From Dinoroseobacter sp049800835 (lineage in GTDB: Bacteria; Pseudomonadota; Alphaproteobacteria; Rhodobacterales; Rhodobacteraceae): a DNA stretch of 64,000 bases. How positions within the stretch are numbered: position 1 is the first letter of the stretch; the number at the start of each line of letters is the position of its first letter. The position numbers and the translations under genes are program-made. Below are positions 1-8,885 of the stretch, one piece after another. The stretch lies in assembly GCF_049800835.1 (NCBI RefSeq), contig NZ_JBNAFU010000007.1, positions 62,001 to 126,000 of the forward strand, written 5' to 3'. The notes under the pieces were generated by a model that made no database searches, was not told the DNA's origin, and saw only the letters and a list, made by a program, of their open reading frames with translations.

Positions 1-732
1 CAGGATGTAGCCGTCAAAGCCATTCGGACTGAACCCGATGGTTTCCACGTTCCATTTCACAGCGCGCGCCTTCATCAGCGTCCGTTCCAGCGTGTCAGAG
101 GCGTTCACCTTGGGATTGATCAGATGCCGCCACAGGAAGAACCATGCGTAGAAATATGTCAGCACCAGCGCCGGGATCATGAAGAACAGCGCGCCGCCCA
201 TGTCGATCAGGCGTTTTGTGCGATGGCTGACATTGGCATAGACCAGATCAACCCGAACATGGCCACGCTGGGTAAATGTCCAGGCGCAGCACAGGCAAAC
301 GACGACCGCGTTCCAGAGTTTCAGGCTGTCGCCCCACCATCCGACGGATTCCGTCATCCCGACCCCGAACGGACCGATGGAAATCTCGCCAATCCGGAAG
401 ATGGATTGCAGAAAGACGACCATGATCTGTTGCAACACCATCAACAGGCCCGCCCAGGCGGCGATACGCCCCACCGTGTTTGCGAACCCTTCCATCCCAC
501 ACACGACACCCCAAAGGAAATCACGCCGGACCCAGCCGATGATCCAGACAAGAAGGGCCACGTTGAAAAGCGCAAAGAACAGTTCAGTCGACGCGCCGTA
601 GTGCACGAGGCGCATCAGGTTGGTCTTGTCTGAATAGTCGAAATACGTGCCAGCATTCAGCAGCACATGCACGACGCCGGCAAGGCCGAGGTACATTTGC
701 GTGATCACCCAGAAAAGGCCATCAAGGATCAT
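1..732 (-). CDS. dctQ: TRAP transporter small permease (DctQ), 3' end off the window
   Basis: The frame stays open from the ATG at 732 to the left edge (244 codons), so the C-terminus is missing. The product has several hydrophobic segments, including a tract starting MILDGLFWVITQMYLGLAG, and tryptophan-rich stretches typical of the longer DctQ subunits. DctQ is the 4-TM small membrane subunit that pairs with the large DctM permease to import carboxylates or related acids with sodium, using a periplasmic binding protein. It follows dctP (787-1869) by 54 bp, with a stem-loop in the gap. The DctM gene is presumably just outside the window. The family call is firm; the substrate is unknown. Confidence 0.82.
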   Translation of the reverse strand, partial: MILDGLFWVITQMYLGLAGVVHVLLNAGTYFDYSDKTNLMRLVHYGASTELFFALFNVALLVWIIGWVRRDFLWGVVCGMEGFANTVGRIAAWAGLLMVLQQIMVVFLQSIFRIGEISIGPFGVGMTESVGWWGDSLKLWNAVVVCLCCAWTFTQRGHVRVDLVYANVSHRTKRLIDMGGALFFMIPALVLTYFYAWFFLWRHLINPKVNASDTLERTLMKARAVKWNVETIGFSPNGFDGYIL

Positions 733-753
733 GCGTCAGCTTTCGAATGAAGC

Positions 754-776
754 GGGGGCGCGACCTGCGCGCCCCC
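754..776 (-). other. Intercistronic stem-loop between dctP and dctQ
   Basis: A perfect 9-bp GC stem (GGGGGCGCG / CGCGCCCCC) with a 5-nt loop lies in the 54-bp gap between dctP and dctQ. No T-run follows on the minus strand, so it is more likely an mRNA-stabilising or attenuating hairpin than a full terminator. Such hairpins commonly let the binding protein be made in excess of the membrane subunits; that role is inferred. Confidence 0.6.
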
Positions 777-786
777 TGATCGTGCA

Positions 787-1869
787 TCAAAGACTTGCGA
801 GCACGCGGTCGCGCTGCGCGGTGTAGACGCCGTCGGACTTCGACACCCAGTTGGAGGTGTCTTTCATCGACTTGAGCACCGAGTCATGGATCTGGGCAAA
901 GAACTCGTCGCTGCGGTTCTCTTCCATGACCTCTGCGGTGGCCGCACCGTACGCATCCCAGACGTCCTCGGTGAACTCATGGGTCTGCACGCCTGCTGCC
1001 ACCAGACGCTGTAGCGCCGGGCCGTTGTTGGCAACGAACAGCGAGTAGTTGTGCTGGTGCGCTTCGGCGGCGGCAACTTCGATCGCGCGTTGGTGCGCGC
1101 GGCTCAGGCTGTTGAAACGGTCAAGGTTGACGGACACCTGCAGACCGGTCGCGGGCTCATGGAACCCAGCCGGGTAGTAGTGCTTGGCCACTTCCTGAAG
1201 CCCCAGCTTCTCATCCGACCATGGGCCGATCCATTCCGTGCCGTCGATCGCACCGGTGGACAGCGCCTGGTAGATCTCGGAGGCAGGCAGAACCTGAACC
1301 GAGGCACCAAGTTTGGCGACAACCTCGCCACCAAGGCCCGGCATGCGGAACTTGAGGCCCTGAAAGTCCTGCGCGCTGTTGATGGGGTTGCGGAACCAGC
1401 CGCCACCCTGCGCGCCGGTGTTGCCGGCCGAGAAGTTGCGCAGACCGAAAATCTCGGTCAGTTCGTGGTGCAGCTTCATGCCGTCCTGTGCGTAGTACCA
1501 CACCATGTATTCCGACACGGTCATACCAAAGGGCACCGCGCTGAAGAAGGCTAGCGCCTTGGACTGGCCGAGGAAGTAGTAGTCGGCGGCGTGGTACATG
1601 TCAGCCTGACCGGCGGATACCGCGTCAAATACCTGCAAGCCACCCACAAGCTCGCCCGATGCTTTCGCATCAATGGTCAGGGTGCCGTCGGTGATGTCGG
1701 CCACGTTGTTGACCACACGCTCCACTGAGTCCCAGACCCCTGCGAGGCCACGTGGCCAGCTGGTCACCATGGTCAGTTGCTCTCGCCCCTGGCTCAGCGC
1801 CGGTGCGGCCAGCGCGGTCGCGGATGCGCCGCCAAGCGCTGCTGTTTTGAAGAATTTACGACGATCCAT
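787..1869 (-). CDS. dctP: TRAP transporter substrate-binding protein (DctP family)
   Basis: 360 aa. The start at 1869 is chosen because a strong GGAGGAA ribosome site precedes it and it gives a Tat-type signal (MDRRKFFKTAALGG) ending near ALAAPALSQG. The mature protein has DctP-family features such as the GVQVLPASEIYQALSTGAIDG-like region (around residues 195-215), which contacts ligand in this fold, and a tryptophan-rich WIGPWSD segment. It is the periplasmic receptor for the TRAP system with dctQ downstream. The Tat signal and the residues resemble the TRAP group often annotated for alpha-keto or mannonate-type acids, but the ligand cannot be read from sequence. It is divergent from a two-component system that may control it. 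Confidence 0.88.
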   Translation of the reverse strand: MDRRKFFKTAALGGASATALAAPALSQGREQLTMVTSWPRGLAGVWDSVERVVNNVADITDGTLTIDAKASGELVGGLQVFDAVSAGQADMYHAADYYFLGQSKALAFFSAVPFGMTVSEYMVWYYAQDGMKLHHELTEIFGLRNFSAGNTGAQGGGWFRNPINSAQDFQGLKFRMPGLGGEVVAKLGASVQVLPASEIYQALSTGAIDGTEWIGPWSDEKLGLQEVAKHYYPAGFHEPATGLQVSVNLDRFNSLSRAHQRAIEVAAAEAHQHNYSLFVANNGPALQRLVAAGVQTHEFTEDVWDAYGAATAEVMEENRSDEFFAQIHDSVLKSMKDTSNWVSKSDGVYTAQRDRVLASL

Positions 1870-2093
1870 GATTGGTTCCTCCCGATTTGGCCCGCCCGAT
1901 CGTTGCGTCGGCTCCAAGGCTCTCGTCATTGCGGATGTAGGCGTCGCACAGGAACTGCCCAAGGAAAATACCTACAACTACTTAGAACGGCAGTTTTTGC
2001 TGGATTTTTGGGCTTTTTGCGAACAATACGCCTGAATTGACGGTGTCTCCACGGTCTGGGACACTGGCGCCGGGCGTTGACGGAGTAGCTCAC

Positions 2094-3527
2094 ATGCAAG
2101 CGCTCAGGGCGCTCTTTCGGATCGACTATGGCCAGCGGCTGTTCCTGCTGGCAACGATCCCGCTGGTCCTTGCAATGGCAGGCGTCGCGATGGTCGTGAC
2201 CAATCAGGCACGCGTTCTGGCGGAGGAAGAAATCCGTGTTCTGGAACAAGAACTTCTGGAAGCGAAGCGCCAGGAACTGCGCAACTACATTGCAATTGCG
2301 CGCACTGCAATCAACCCGGTCTACGGGCGTGCAGGCCCGAACGATGCGGCAGCGAAATTGCGTGTGACTCAAATTCTTTCCGCCCTGATCTACGGGCGCG
2401 AAGGGTACTTCTTCGTCTTCGATTACGATGGCACGAACCTTGTCGCCCCCCGTCAGACGGAGCTGATCCAACGCAACTGGGCGGGGCTGACCGACCCGTC
2501 CGGCACACCGATCGTCGATGAACTGATTGCCCGGGCGCGGTCCGGCGCCGGCTACCACGAGTTCGAGTGGACGCGCCCGTCCTCGGGCGAACCGGGACGC
2601 ATGATTGCCTATGTGATCGGCTTGCAGGACTGGCAGTGGGCCATCGGAACCGGCGTTTTCATCGACGACGTCTTGGCATCGGTGGCCGCAGCCCGGGCCA
2701 CGACCGAAGCCCGCCTCGACAGGACCTTCTTGTGGATCAGCGCAGTGACCCTGCTGGCGTTACTTGCAGTTTTTGCAACCGGGCTGGCGTTGACGCAGCG
2801 CGAGCGGCGCGTTGCCGATACCAAGCTGAAGGCCCTTACCCAAAGGGTACTGGACACGCAGGAGGAGGAACGCGGCCGCGTCGCGCGGGAACTGCATGAC
2901 AGTATCAGCCAGCTGCTGGTCGGCATCCGCTATGCCTTGGAACTGGCCCGACGCAGGGTCGACAACGGAGATGCCCGCGCCAGCGCGAATATCGAGCGCG
3001 GCATTGACGGGCTTAACGAGGCCATTCACGAAGTCCGTCGGATTTCGCGGGACTTGCGGCCGGGGCAGCTGGACGATCTTGGCCTCGGCCCCGCGATCCA
3101 GTCACTCGCCGAGGAGTTCAGCACCCGGACCGGGATCGAGACAGACGTGAAAACCGTGGTCTTTCGCAATCGGCTGGACAAGGATGCCAAGATCGCCCTC
3201 TACCGTATCGCGCAGGAAGCCCTGACCAACATCGAACGGCACGCCGAGGCGGGCAAGGTGAAGCTTGAGTTGTTCGGGCATAAGCGCGGAGCGACACTGC
3301 GAGTATCGGACAATGGCTGCGGGATGGAAGACGCCTCTGCCGTAGCCCCCGGCCTTGGACTGCGCAACATGGCCGAGCGCATGGAACAACTCGACGGAAC
3401 CTTGCGGGTCTTGTCCAGCGACAGCGGCACGCAGATCGAGGCAACCGTTCCCCTGAGCCACATCCTGCCTCCAGACCCGGACGAACGCGTCGCAGCGCCG
3501 GAAGACATTCGAAGGAAAAGTGCATGA
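2094..3527 (+). CDS. Sensor histidine kinase, single-Cache domain, NarL/DegS type
   Basis: 477 aa from the ATG at 2094, which has a GGAG site 8 nt upstream; an in-frame TTG at 2037 is less likely. The order is: TM helix near residues 12-35; periplasmic single-Cache domain (about 40-195, with the GYFFVFDYDGTNLV and WQWAIGTGVFIDDV signatures of sCache_2); second TM (about 210-232); HisKA_3 dimerisation domain with the phospho-acceptor in ARELHDSISQ (His268); and HATPase_c with an N-box (IAQEALTNIERHA), DNGCGM and GLGLRNMAERM. It overlaps the response regulator by ATGA. Cache domains of this type usually bind small organic acids, which fits its position divergent from a TRAP operon. Confidence 0.9.
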   Translation: MQALRALFRIDYGQRLFLLATIPLVLAMAGVAMVVTNQARVLAEEEIRVLEQELLEAKRQELRNYIAIARTAINPVYGRAGPNDAAAKLRVTQILSALIYGREGYFFVFDYDGTNLVAPRQTELIQRNWAGLTDPSGTPIVDELIARARSGAGYHEFEWTRPSSGEPGRMIAYVIGLQDWQWAIGTGVFIDDVLASVAAARATTEARLDRTFLWISAVTLLALLAVFATGLALTQRERRVADTKLKALTQRVLDTQEEERGRVARELHDSISQLLVGIRYALELARRRVDNGDARASANIERGIDGLNEAIHEVRRISRDLRPGQLDDLGLGPAIQSLAEEFSTRTGIETDVKTVVFRNRLDKDAKIALYRIAQEALTNIERHAEAGKVKLELFGHKRGATLRVSDNGCGMEDASAVAPGLGLRNMAERMEQLDGTLRVLSSDSGTQIEATVPLSHILPPDPDERVAAPEDIRRKSA

Positions 3528-4174
3528 ATGACCAGCCACGTATCCGGGTGCTGATTGTCGATGACCATCCGATGGTCGCCGAGGGGATCGAGGCGATCCT
3601 CGAAAGCTACGAAGACCTGCAGGTTGTCGGTACCTTGTCCTCCGGCCGCGAACTCATCGAAAAACTGGCCGATTTCAACCCGGATGTGGTGCTGCTCGAC
3701 CTGAACATGCCTGACATAGGGGGCTTGTCAGCGACAGAAATGGTGCTGGAGCGCACGCCAGAGATGCGCATCGTGATCCTGTCGATGCATGACAGCCCGG
3801 AATACATCTCGACCGCGCTGAGCCATGGCGCGCGGGGATATATCCTCAAGGACGTGCCGACCGAAGAAATCCGAACCGCGATCACCGCGGTGATGGCCGG
3901 TCAGACCTACCTGTGCACCGGCGCAACGGCGTCGCTGAAGCCCAGCACGGCGGATGGGCGCGAACCGCTGACGCAGCGCGAGCAAACGATCCTGCTGCAA
4001 CTCGCCTCCGGCAAGTCCAACAAGGAGGTCGCGCTGACCCTCGACATCTCAGTGCGCACCGTCGAAACCCACCGCAAGAACATCAAGCGCAAGCTTGGCA
4101 TCTCGTCCACGGCGGGGCTGACACGCTACGCATTGGAGCATGGCGTCCTTCAGGGAACCGGCGCACGACTCTGA
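3524..4174 (+). CDS. LuxR/NarL-family response regulator
   Basis: 216 aa. The receiver domain (1-120) carries the acidic pair D13/D14, phospho-acceptor D59 in LLDLNMPD and the conserved lysine in GYILKD. A linker is followed by a LuxR-type helix-turn-helix (about 148-205) with LTQREQTILLQLASGKSNKE and VETHRKNIKRKLG. Its start ATG overlaps the kinase stop (ATGA), so the two are co-translated and form a cognate pair. The likely target is the divergent TRAP operon, by neighbourhood only. Confidence 0.92.
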   Translation: MNDQPRIRVLIVDDHPMVAEGIEAILESYEDLQVVGTLSSGRELIEKLADFNPDVVLLDLNMPDIGGLSATEMVLERTPEMRIVILSMHDSPEYISTALSHGARGYILKDVPTEEIRTAITAVMAGQTYLCTGATASLKPSTADGREPLTQREQTILLQLASGKSNKEVALTLDISVRTVETHRKNIKRKLGISSTAGLTRYALEHGVLQGTGARL

Positions 4175-4244
4175 CGCGCAGGCGAGAAAAACCTATCTGC
4201 CCTCTCCGCACTCAGAATGACGCGGTTTGCGATCCGGTCAGGGC

Positions 4245-4859
4245 TCAGTTCGTCTGCGCAACGCGGCACACGTACTCTGTCTGCTTTGGGAAAGGCCGGG
4301 TGTAGGTTGCCCGCTCCCCCCGGATCACGATGGAACGGCCCCGTTCTCCGACATACCACTGGCCCTTGCTGGAGAGCCTGCGAAAACCGATAGAGACAGT
4401 GTCGCCATCTTCGAACCGGATGCTTCTTGCGCGCGTTTCGAAGGCGACCGTGCTGAAGGCGTCTATGTCGGCGCCATCGCATTCCCAGCGCGTACGGGCA
4501 ACGGGCTCCTCCAATGTCCAGCGGGCCACGAGATAGGCTTCACGCCGTTCGTAGCGGCCAAACACGCAGCCGCGCGGGTTCATGGTATTCAGGCAGCCTG
4601 CGCGCAGCATCAAGAACAGCTCTTGTTCGTCCCGCAGGGCAAGCACGGCCTTCTCCGCACCGGTTTCCAGCCCCTCGGCCGCCAGCAAAGCGTCTTCAAA
4701 CCGGGTCTGGACCCGTTGGTCGAGTTCGAAAATCACCGGGTCGTTGCAAATCAGATCTTCGACGAAAGTTCCCGTCGACACACACCCTGAAGGCGGCGAC
4801 GCCGCAGCAGGTGTCAGCACACCCAAAAACCAGATCAAGAGAGGCACTAAACGGACCAC
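4245..4859 (-). CDS. Secreted LprI/MliC-like lysozyme-inhibitor-type protein
   Basis: 204 aa from a GTG at 4859 that has GAGGAG five bases upstream and starts a clean signal sequence (VVRLVPLLIWFLGVLTPAAA); an ATG further upstream would add 30 unlikely residues. The first half resembles the LprI N-terminal domain (DUF1311): a Cys-rich start, LICNDPVIFELDQRV, and later paired cysteines. The C-terminal 70 residues resemble MliC, the c-type lysozyme inhibitor (WECDG, a central glycine-rich strand, a final YVCRV). LprI-like proteins may carry an MliC-type inhibitor domain. It is convergent with the two-component system. The family call is moderate; inhibition of lysozyme is inferred. Confidence 0.66.
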   Translation of the reverse strand: MVRLVPLLIWFLGVLTPAAASPPSGCVSTGTFVEDLICNDPVIFELDQRVQTRFEDALLAAEGLETGAEKAVLALRDEQELFLMLRAGCLNTMNPRGCVFGRYERREAYLVARWTLEEPVARTRWECDGADIDAFSTVAFETRARSIRFEDGDTVSIGFRRLSSKGQWYVGERGRSIVIRGERATYTRPFPKQTEYVCRVAQTN

Positions 4860-5001
4860 CGCAGCTCCTCGTTTTTTTGCATGAACCGGAGCGAGAGTGG
4901 CACCCCGGGCGTGACAACCTAGGGCTGTTCTGCGCGTTGTCATCCCCATGCACGCGCGCCCTTTGGCTGGAGGCCGAGTCTGGGCAGGGAATGTGGCAGG
5001 A

Positions 5002-6033
5002 CTAAGGCATCGCCACGGGCGGTTTGCCAGTGCTGACGTTACGGAAGACTGTCAGGGCAGCCGCCAGGCTCTGGTCGTCAACATCGCGGTGCAGCACCAT
5101 CCGGCTTTCGGGATCGGGCGTACCGACAAGGATACCCTTGGCGGCCAGAGCGCCCCTTAGATCGCCCAGCTGTGCATGGGGACGTAGGTGAACCATGTTG
5201 GTTCTTGCCCGCACCGCCCCGATGTCAAGGCCGGACAAACCTTCGGCCAGCGCGGTCGCCCGCGCGTGATCGTCCGAAAGGCGCGGCAGGACATGATCCA
5301 GCGCCCACAAGGCCGCCGCTGCAAGCACGCCAGCCTGCCGCATGGCGCCACCAAGCAGTTTGCGCGCGCGGCGCGCGTGATGGATGACCTCCCGAGGCCC
5401 GACCAGAACCGTTCCGACGGGCGCGCCAAGGCCCTTGGACAAACACACCGATACCGTATCCGCGCGCGCCGCAAGCTCCCGCGCCTCCACTCCCAACGCG
5501 ACCGATGCGTTGAACAACCTCGCGCCATCCAGATGGACAGACAGTCCCGCCGCCCGCGCCGGGGCAATCGCGGCATCCATGCGCGCCAAGGATACAGCCT
5601 GCCCGCTGACCGTGTTCTCGATCGACAGAATGCGCGTCCGGGCGAAATGTGGATCATCCTCGAAAATCGCAGCTGCGACATCCTCGGGCTCAAGCGCCGC
5701 ATCCGGTCCTGGTGCCAGCGGCACGATCATCATGCCGCCCAGCACGCTTGCCGATCCTGCCTCCCACGCGTTTACGTGGTAGGGTTTGCCGGTGATCACC
5801 GCGTCCCCACGCCCGCCTAGCGCCATCAGGGCGCACAGGTTGCTCATGGAGCCGGACGGTAGAAACAGACCCGCTTCCTTGCCCAGCATTTCGGACAATC
5901 GCGCCTCCAGATGCGCGACCGTGGGATCTTCGCCATATACGTCGTCGCCGACCTCTGCTGCTGCCATTGCAGCCCGCATTCCAGCACAAGGTCGTGTCAC
6001 CGTATCGGACCGCAGATCGCAGAGCACCGTCAT
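5002..6033 (-). CDS. ltaE: Low-specificity L-threonine aldolase
   Basis: 343 aa. The ATG at 6033 sits five bases after AGAGG; an in-frame GTG two codons upstream is the alternative. This is a PLP-dependent fold-type I enzyme cleaving L-threonine or L-allo-threonine to glycine and acetaldehyde. Visible features are the N-terminal LRSDTVTRP signature, GDDVYGEDPTV, LPSGSMSNLCAL, the aspartate strand VHLDGARLFNA and the PLP lysine in VCLSKGLGAPVG. It is transcribed divergently from enolase. Length and motifs match the family throughout. Confidence 0.92.
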   Translation of the reverse strand: MTVLCDLRSDTVTRPCAGMRAAMAAAEVGDDVYGEDPTVAHLEARLSEMLGKEAGLFLPSGSMSNLCALMALGGRGDAVITGKPYHVNAWEAGSASVLGGMMIVPLAPGPDAALEPEDVAAAIFEDDPHFARTRILSIENTVSGQAVSLARMDAAIAPARAAGLSVHLDGARLFNASVALGVEARELAARADTVSVCLSKGLGAPVGTVLVGPREVIHHARRARKLLGGAMRQAGVLAAAALWALDHVLPRLSDDHARATALAEGLSGLDIGAVRARTNMVHLRPHAQLGDLRGALAAKGILVGTPDPESRMVLHRDVDDQSLAAALTVFRNVSTGKPPVAMP

Positions 6034-6143
6034 ATCCACCTCTCATTTCGACTGATCGTTCGCGGAACCGAGCGAAAGCGGTTCAATCCCGTTCGCGCCC
6101 CTGTTATGGAGCGCGCAAATTGCTTTGGAAAGGACCGCGTCCC

Positions 6144-7418
6144 ATGTCCCTCATCATCGATGTTTTTGCCCGCGAAATCCTGGACAGCCGTGGCAACCCC
6201 ACGGTTGAGGTCGACGTCACACTGGAGGACGGCACCATAGGCCGGGCCGCAGTACCCTCGGGCGCGTCCACGGGGGCGTACGAGGCGGTCGAGCTGCGCG
6301 ATGGCGATGCGGCGCGGTATTCCGGCAAGGGCGTCCGCAAGGCCGTGGCGTTTGTAAACGGCGAGATTGCCGAAGCCCTTGTGGGCGCAGACGTGACCGA
6401 TCAGGTCGGTCTCGACGCCACGATGATCGAACTGGACGGCACCCCCAACAAGGCACGCCTGGGCGCGAACGCAATCCTGGGCGTGTCGCTGGCCGCCGCA
6501 AAAGCCGCGGCAGAGGCGACCGGTCAGCCGCTCTATCGCTATGTGGGCGGTACCTCGGCACGTACCCTGCCCGTTCCGATGATGAACATCATCAACGGCG
6601 GCGAGCATGCGGACAACCCGATCGACATCCAGGAATTCATGATCATGCCGGTCGCCGCGACCTCGATTGCCGAAGCTGTGCGCATGGGGTCCGAGATCTT
6701 CCATACTCTGAAGAAAGAGCTTTCCGCCGCGGGCTTGAGCACGGGGATCGGCGACGAAGGCGGCTTCGCCCCGAACCTGAGTTCCACCCGCGAAGCGCTC
6801 GACTTCATCCTGAAGGCCATCGAAAAGGCAGGCTACACACCGGGTGAAGACATTTACCTCGCACTCGACTGTGCGGCCACGGAGTACTTCAAGGATGGCA
6901 AGTACGAGTTTGCAGGCGAAGGCAAATCGCTGACGTCAGCGGAGAATGTAGAATACCTGGCCGGATTGGTGGATGATTACCCGATCATCTCCATCGAGGA
7001 CGGGTGTTCCGAAGATGATTGGGAAGGCTGGAAACTGCTGACCGATGCGCTGGGGGCTGAGGTGCAACTGGTCGGAGACGATCTGTTCGTGACCAACCCC
7101 GAGCGGCTTGCCGAAGGCATCAAGAAAGGCTGCGGCAACTCGTTGTTGGTCAAGGTCAACCAGATTGGATCCCTGACCGAGACGCTGGCGGCGGTCGATC
7201 TGGCCCATCGCAACAAGATGACCTGCGTCATGTCTCACCGCTCGGGCGAGACCGAGGATGCCACAATCGCCGATCTGGCGGTGGCTACAAACTGCGGACA
7301 GATCAAGACGGGGTCGCTGGCGCGCTCTGATCGGCTGGCAAAGTACAACCAGTTGATCCGGATCGAAGAAGAGCTTGGCGAAGCCGCAGTTTACGCCGGA
7401 TCGTCCATCCTGCGCTGA
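6144..7418 (+). CDS. eno: Enolase (phosphopyruvate hydratase)
   Basis: 424 aa, full length. It interconverts 2-phosphoglycerate and phosphoenolpyruvate in glycolysis and gluconeogenesis. The start MSLIIDVFAREILDSRGNPT is the family N-terminus; GASTGAYEAVELRDGD is the mobile loop; SIEDGCSEDDWEGW, GDDLFVTNPERL and LVKVNQIGSLTET contain the Mg-binding acidic residues and catalytic lysine; SHRSGETED completes the active site. The ATG at 6144 is chosen by alignment and a purine-rich site 9 nt upstream. A hairpin with a T-run follows the gene. Confidence 0.98.
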   Translation: MSLIIDVFAREILDSRGNPTVEVDVTLEDGTIGRAAVPSGASTGAYEAVELRDGDAARYSGKGVRKAVAFVNGEIAEALVGADVTDQVGLDATMIELDGTPNKARLGANAILGVSLAAAKAAAEATGQPLYRYVGGTSARTLPVPMMNIINGGEHADNPIDIQEFMIMPVAATSIAEAVRMGSEIFHTLKKELSAAGLSTGIGDEGGFAPNLSSTREALDFILKAIEKAGYTPGEDIYLALDCAATEYFKDGKYEFAGEGKSLTSAENVEYLAGLVDDYPIISIEDGCSEDDWEGWKLLTDALGAEVQLVGDDLFVTNPERLAEGIKKGCGNSLLVKVNQIGSLTETLAAVDLAHRNKMTCVMSHRSGETEDATIADLAVATNCGQIKTGSLARSDRLAKYNQLIRIEEELGEAAVYAGSSILR

Positions 7419-7438
7419 AACAAGTCGTGACCTGCGAA

Positions 7439-7464
7439 GAAAGGGGCCGAGAGGCCTCTTTTTT
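7439..7464 (+). terminator. Rho-independent terminator of eno
   Basis: A GGGGCC / GGCCTC stem (one G-T pair) with a GAGA loop is followed at once by a run of six T residues, about 20 bp after the eno stop. This is a standard intrinsic terminator on the plus strand. Confidence 0.85.
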
Positions 7465-7611
7465 CATGGATCCAAAGCGCTTCGCGCGGCAGCGCAGAAA
7501 AAATCATTTTACGACAATGACTTGCGCAAGAAACGCTTGCACCTTTATCGTTTCCGCTCGCGTGCGTGGGGCAACCACGCGCGCGGGACTTTGGATAAAA
7601 GGGGAATGGTC

Positions 7612-7959
7612 ATGAAGAAATTTGCACTGATTTTCGCGGGCGCGCTGGTCTTGAGCGCGTGCGACACTCCCGGGCCGTCGGAACCGACGGCAGCCGACCC
7701 GTTGGTAGGCAAGAGCCTCGTCGGCGCGGATGGAACAACGTTCCTCTTCAACGCGGATGGCACCGTGGGGGGCACTCTTGGCGGAGAGGCCATTGCAGGT
7801 ACATACGAGGCCAGCGCGACGGAAATATGCAGTACCTATACCGCACCGGACCGACTGACGGGCCGCGAATTCTGCAGCACGCCCACGATGTCGGACGGTG
7901 CGGTTGTTTTCAACCGGCGCGATGGCAGCAGATCGCAACCCTATGTCATTGGCGGCTGA
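7612..7959 (+). CDS. Small lipoprotein of unknown function
   Basis: 115 aa. The ATG at 7612 follows AGGGGA and begins a lipoprotein signal, MKKFALIFAGALVLSAC, with lipobox LSAC; another ATG lies two codons upstream. The mature part contains a short beta-rich repeat (GADGTTFLFNADGTVGGTLGGEAIAGTYE style) reminiscent of small secreted proteins that sense or bind through a beta sheet, and two further cysteines. It is expected in the outer or inner membrane leaflet facing the periplasm. No family is recognised. It stands alone between the eno terminator and a bidirectional hairpin. Confidence 0.72.
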   Translation: MKKFALIFAGALVLSACDTPGPSEPTAADPLVGKSLVGADGTTFLFNADGTVGGTLGGEAIAGTYEASATEICSTYTAPDRLTGREFCSTPTMSDGAVVFNRRDGSRSQPYVIGG

Positions 7960-7987
7960 GCGGTTCGGAAACGAAGCCCATAGCAAC

Positions 7988-8015
7988 AAGATGCCCTCGG
8001 AGCCGAGGGCATCTT
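7988..8015. terminator. Bidirectional terminator hairpin
   Basis: A perfect 13-bp inverted repeat (AAGATGCCCTCGG / CCGAGGGCATCTT) with 2 bases between the arms sits between the convergent genes 7612-7959 and 8064-8885. A T-rich tail follows weakly on the plus strand. Position and symmetry suggest a shared terminator. Confidence 0.72.
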
Positions 8016-8063
8016 GACTTTTCAGCGCTCCGCCGGCGGGCGGTTTGGCGCGCTGCGCGGACG

Positions 8064-8885
8064 TCAGGCCATTGGCGCGCGCTGGCTGCGGCGCCCTGCA
8101 AAGCCCAGAACCCCCAGACCGCCCAGCATGAGCGCCATGCCGGCGGGCAACGGCACTGGCGCGACCACCTCGTTGAAGCTGATCGCAGCCAACGCCGGAC
8201 CAACATCCGCACCGTCAACAGTGAACCCGGCCACGGTCGGTTGCCCGAACAGGAAATCCAACGGGCTGGACGTCACGACACCGCCGACCGTGTCGGTGGC
8301 CGTTCCACCGACGGCTGAGAATGCAGCCCCAAGACCGTCGTTTTCCTCGGTCCCGCCATCCCAGACATCGTCACCATCCACGAGAATGGTCGCGAGGTTC
8401 GTGAATTCCCCGTTGGCGTCGAACAACTCGTAGGCAAGCGGGTTTGCATTGCCGACGAACGTATCGTTGGAGGGGATCACCATCGACAGGAAGGAAAAAT
8501 AGCTATTCGCCATCGGGTCGAGGTCGATCAGGAACGAGGTAGCCTCTCCGGCATCGAGAACGGGCGGTTGCCCCGCCACGGACCCGAACCCCTGCTGCCC
8601 CGTGGCCACGGCGGTCCTGGCGCCGATACCAAGGGTGTCGATCCGCGCCACCTCGCCACCAACGATCCCTTCCTCGGCGATGTCCTCCAGCTCCGGGGAT
8701 GCGGCGGTGCCGACCTGGAACCCGGTATAGGTCCCGTCGTGAAACACGGCCAGAAACGGCGTCAGGTACAACCCGTTCGTCCCGCTCAGGTTTTCGATGG
8801 TGACCTCTATTGTTCTGGCCTGCGCGGCCCCTGCAGTCAGTCCAAGGGCCATCCCTGAAATAAGTGTCTTGCTAAAGACGTTCAT
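8064..8885 (-). CDS. Spondin-domain VPLPA-CTERM surface protein
   Basis: 273 aa from the ATG at 8885, with GGAGAG upstream. It has an N-terminal Sec signal (SKTLISGMALGLTAGAAQA). The core resembles the spondin N-terminal domain of bacterial secreted proteins (TIEVTIENLSGTNGLYLTPF, FAVFHDGTY-type strand, GNANPLAYELFD). The C-terminus is a sorting tag: PVPLPAGMALMLGGLGVLGF then an arginine-rich tail, the VPLPA-CTERM signal cleaved by an exosortase before surface display. It is a probable extracellular or surface matrix protein. A second VPLPA-CTERM gene lies at 53899-54684. Confidence 0.86.
   Translation of the reverse strand: MNVFSKTLISGMALGLTAGAAQARTIEVTIENLSGTNGLYLTPFLAVFHDGTYTGFQVGTAASPELEDIAEEGIVGGEVARIDTLGIGARTAVATGQQGFGSVAGQPPVLDAGEATSFLIDLDPMANSYFSFLSMVIPSNDTFVGNANPLAYELFDANGEFTNLATILVDGDDVWDGGTEENDGLGAAFSAVGGTATDTVGGVVTSSPLDFLFGQPTVAGFTVDGADVGPALAAISFNEVVAPVPLPAGMALMLGGLGVLGFAGRRSQRAPMA

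Noticed and set aside
2037..2093. Earlier TTG start for the kinase
   Set aside because: No ribosome site; the ATG at 2094 has GGAG at proper distance and begins before the first TM helix.
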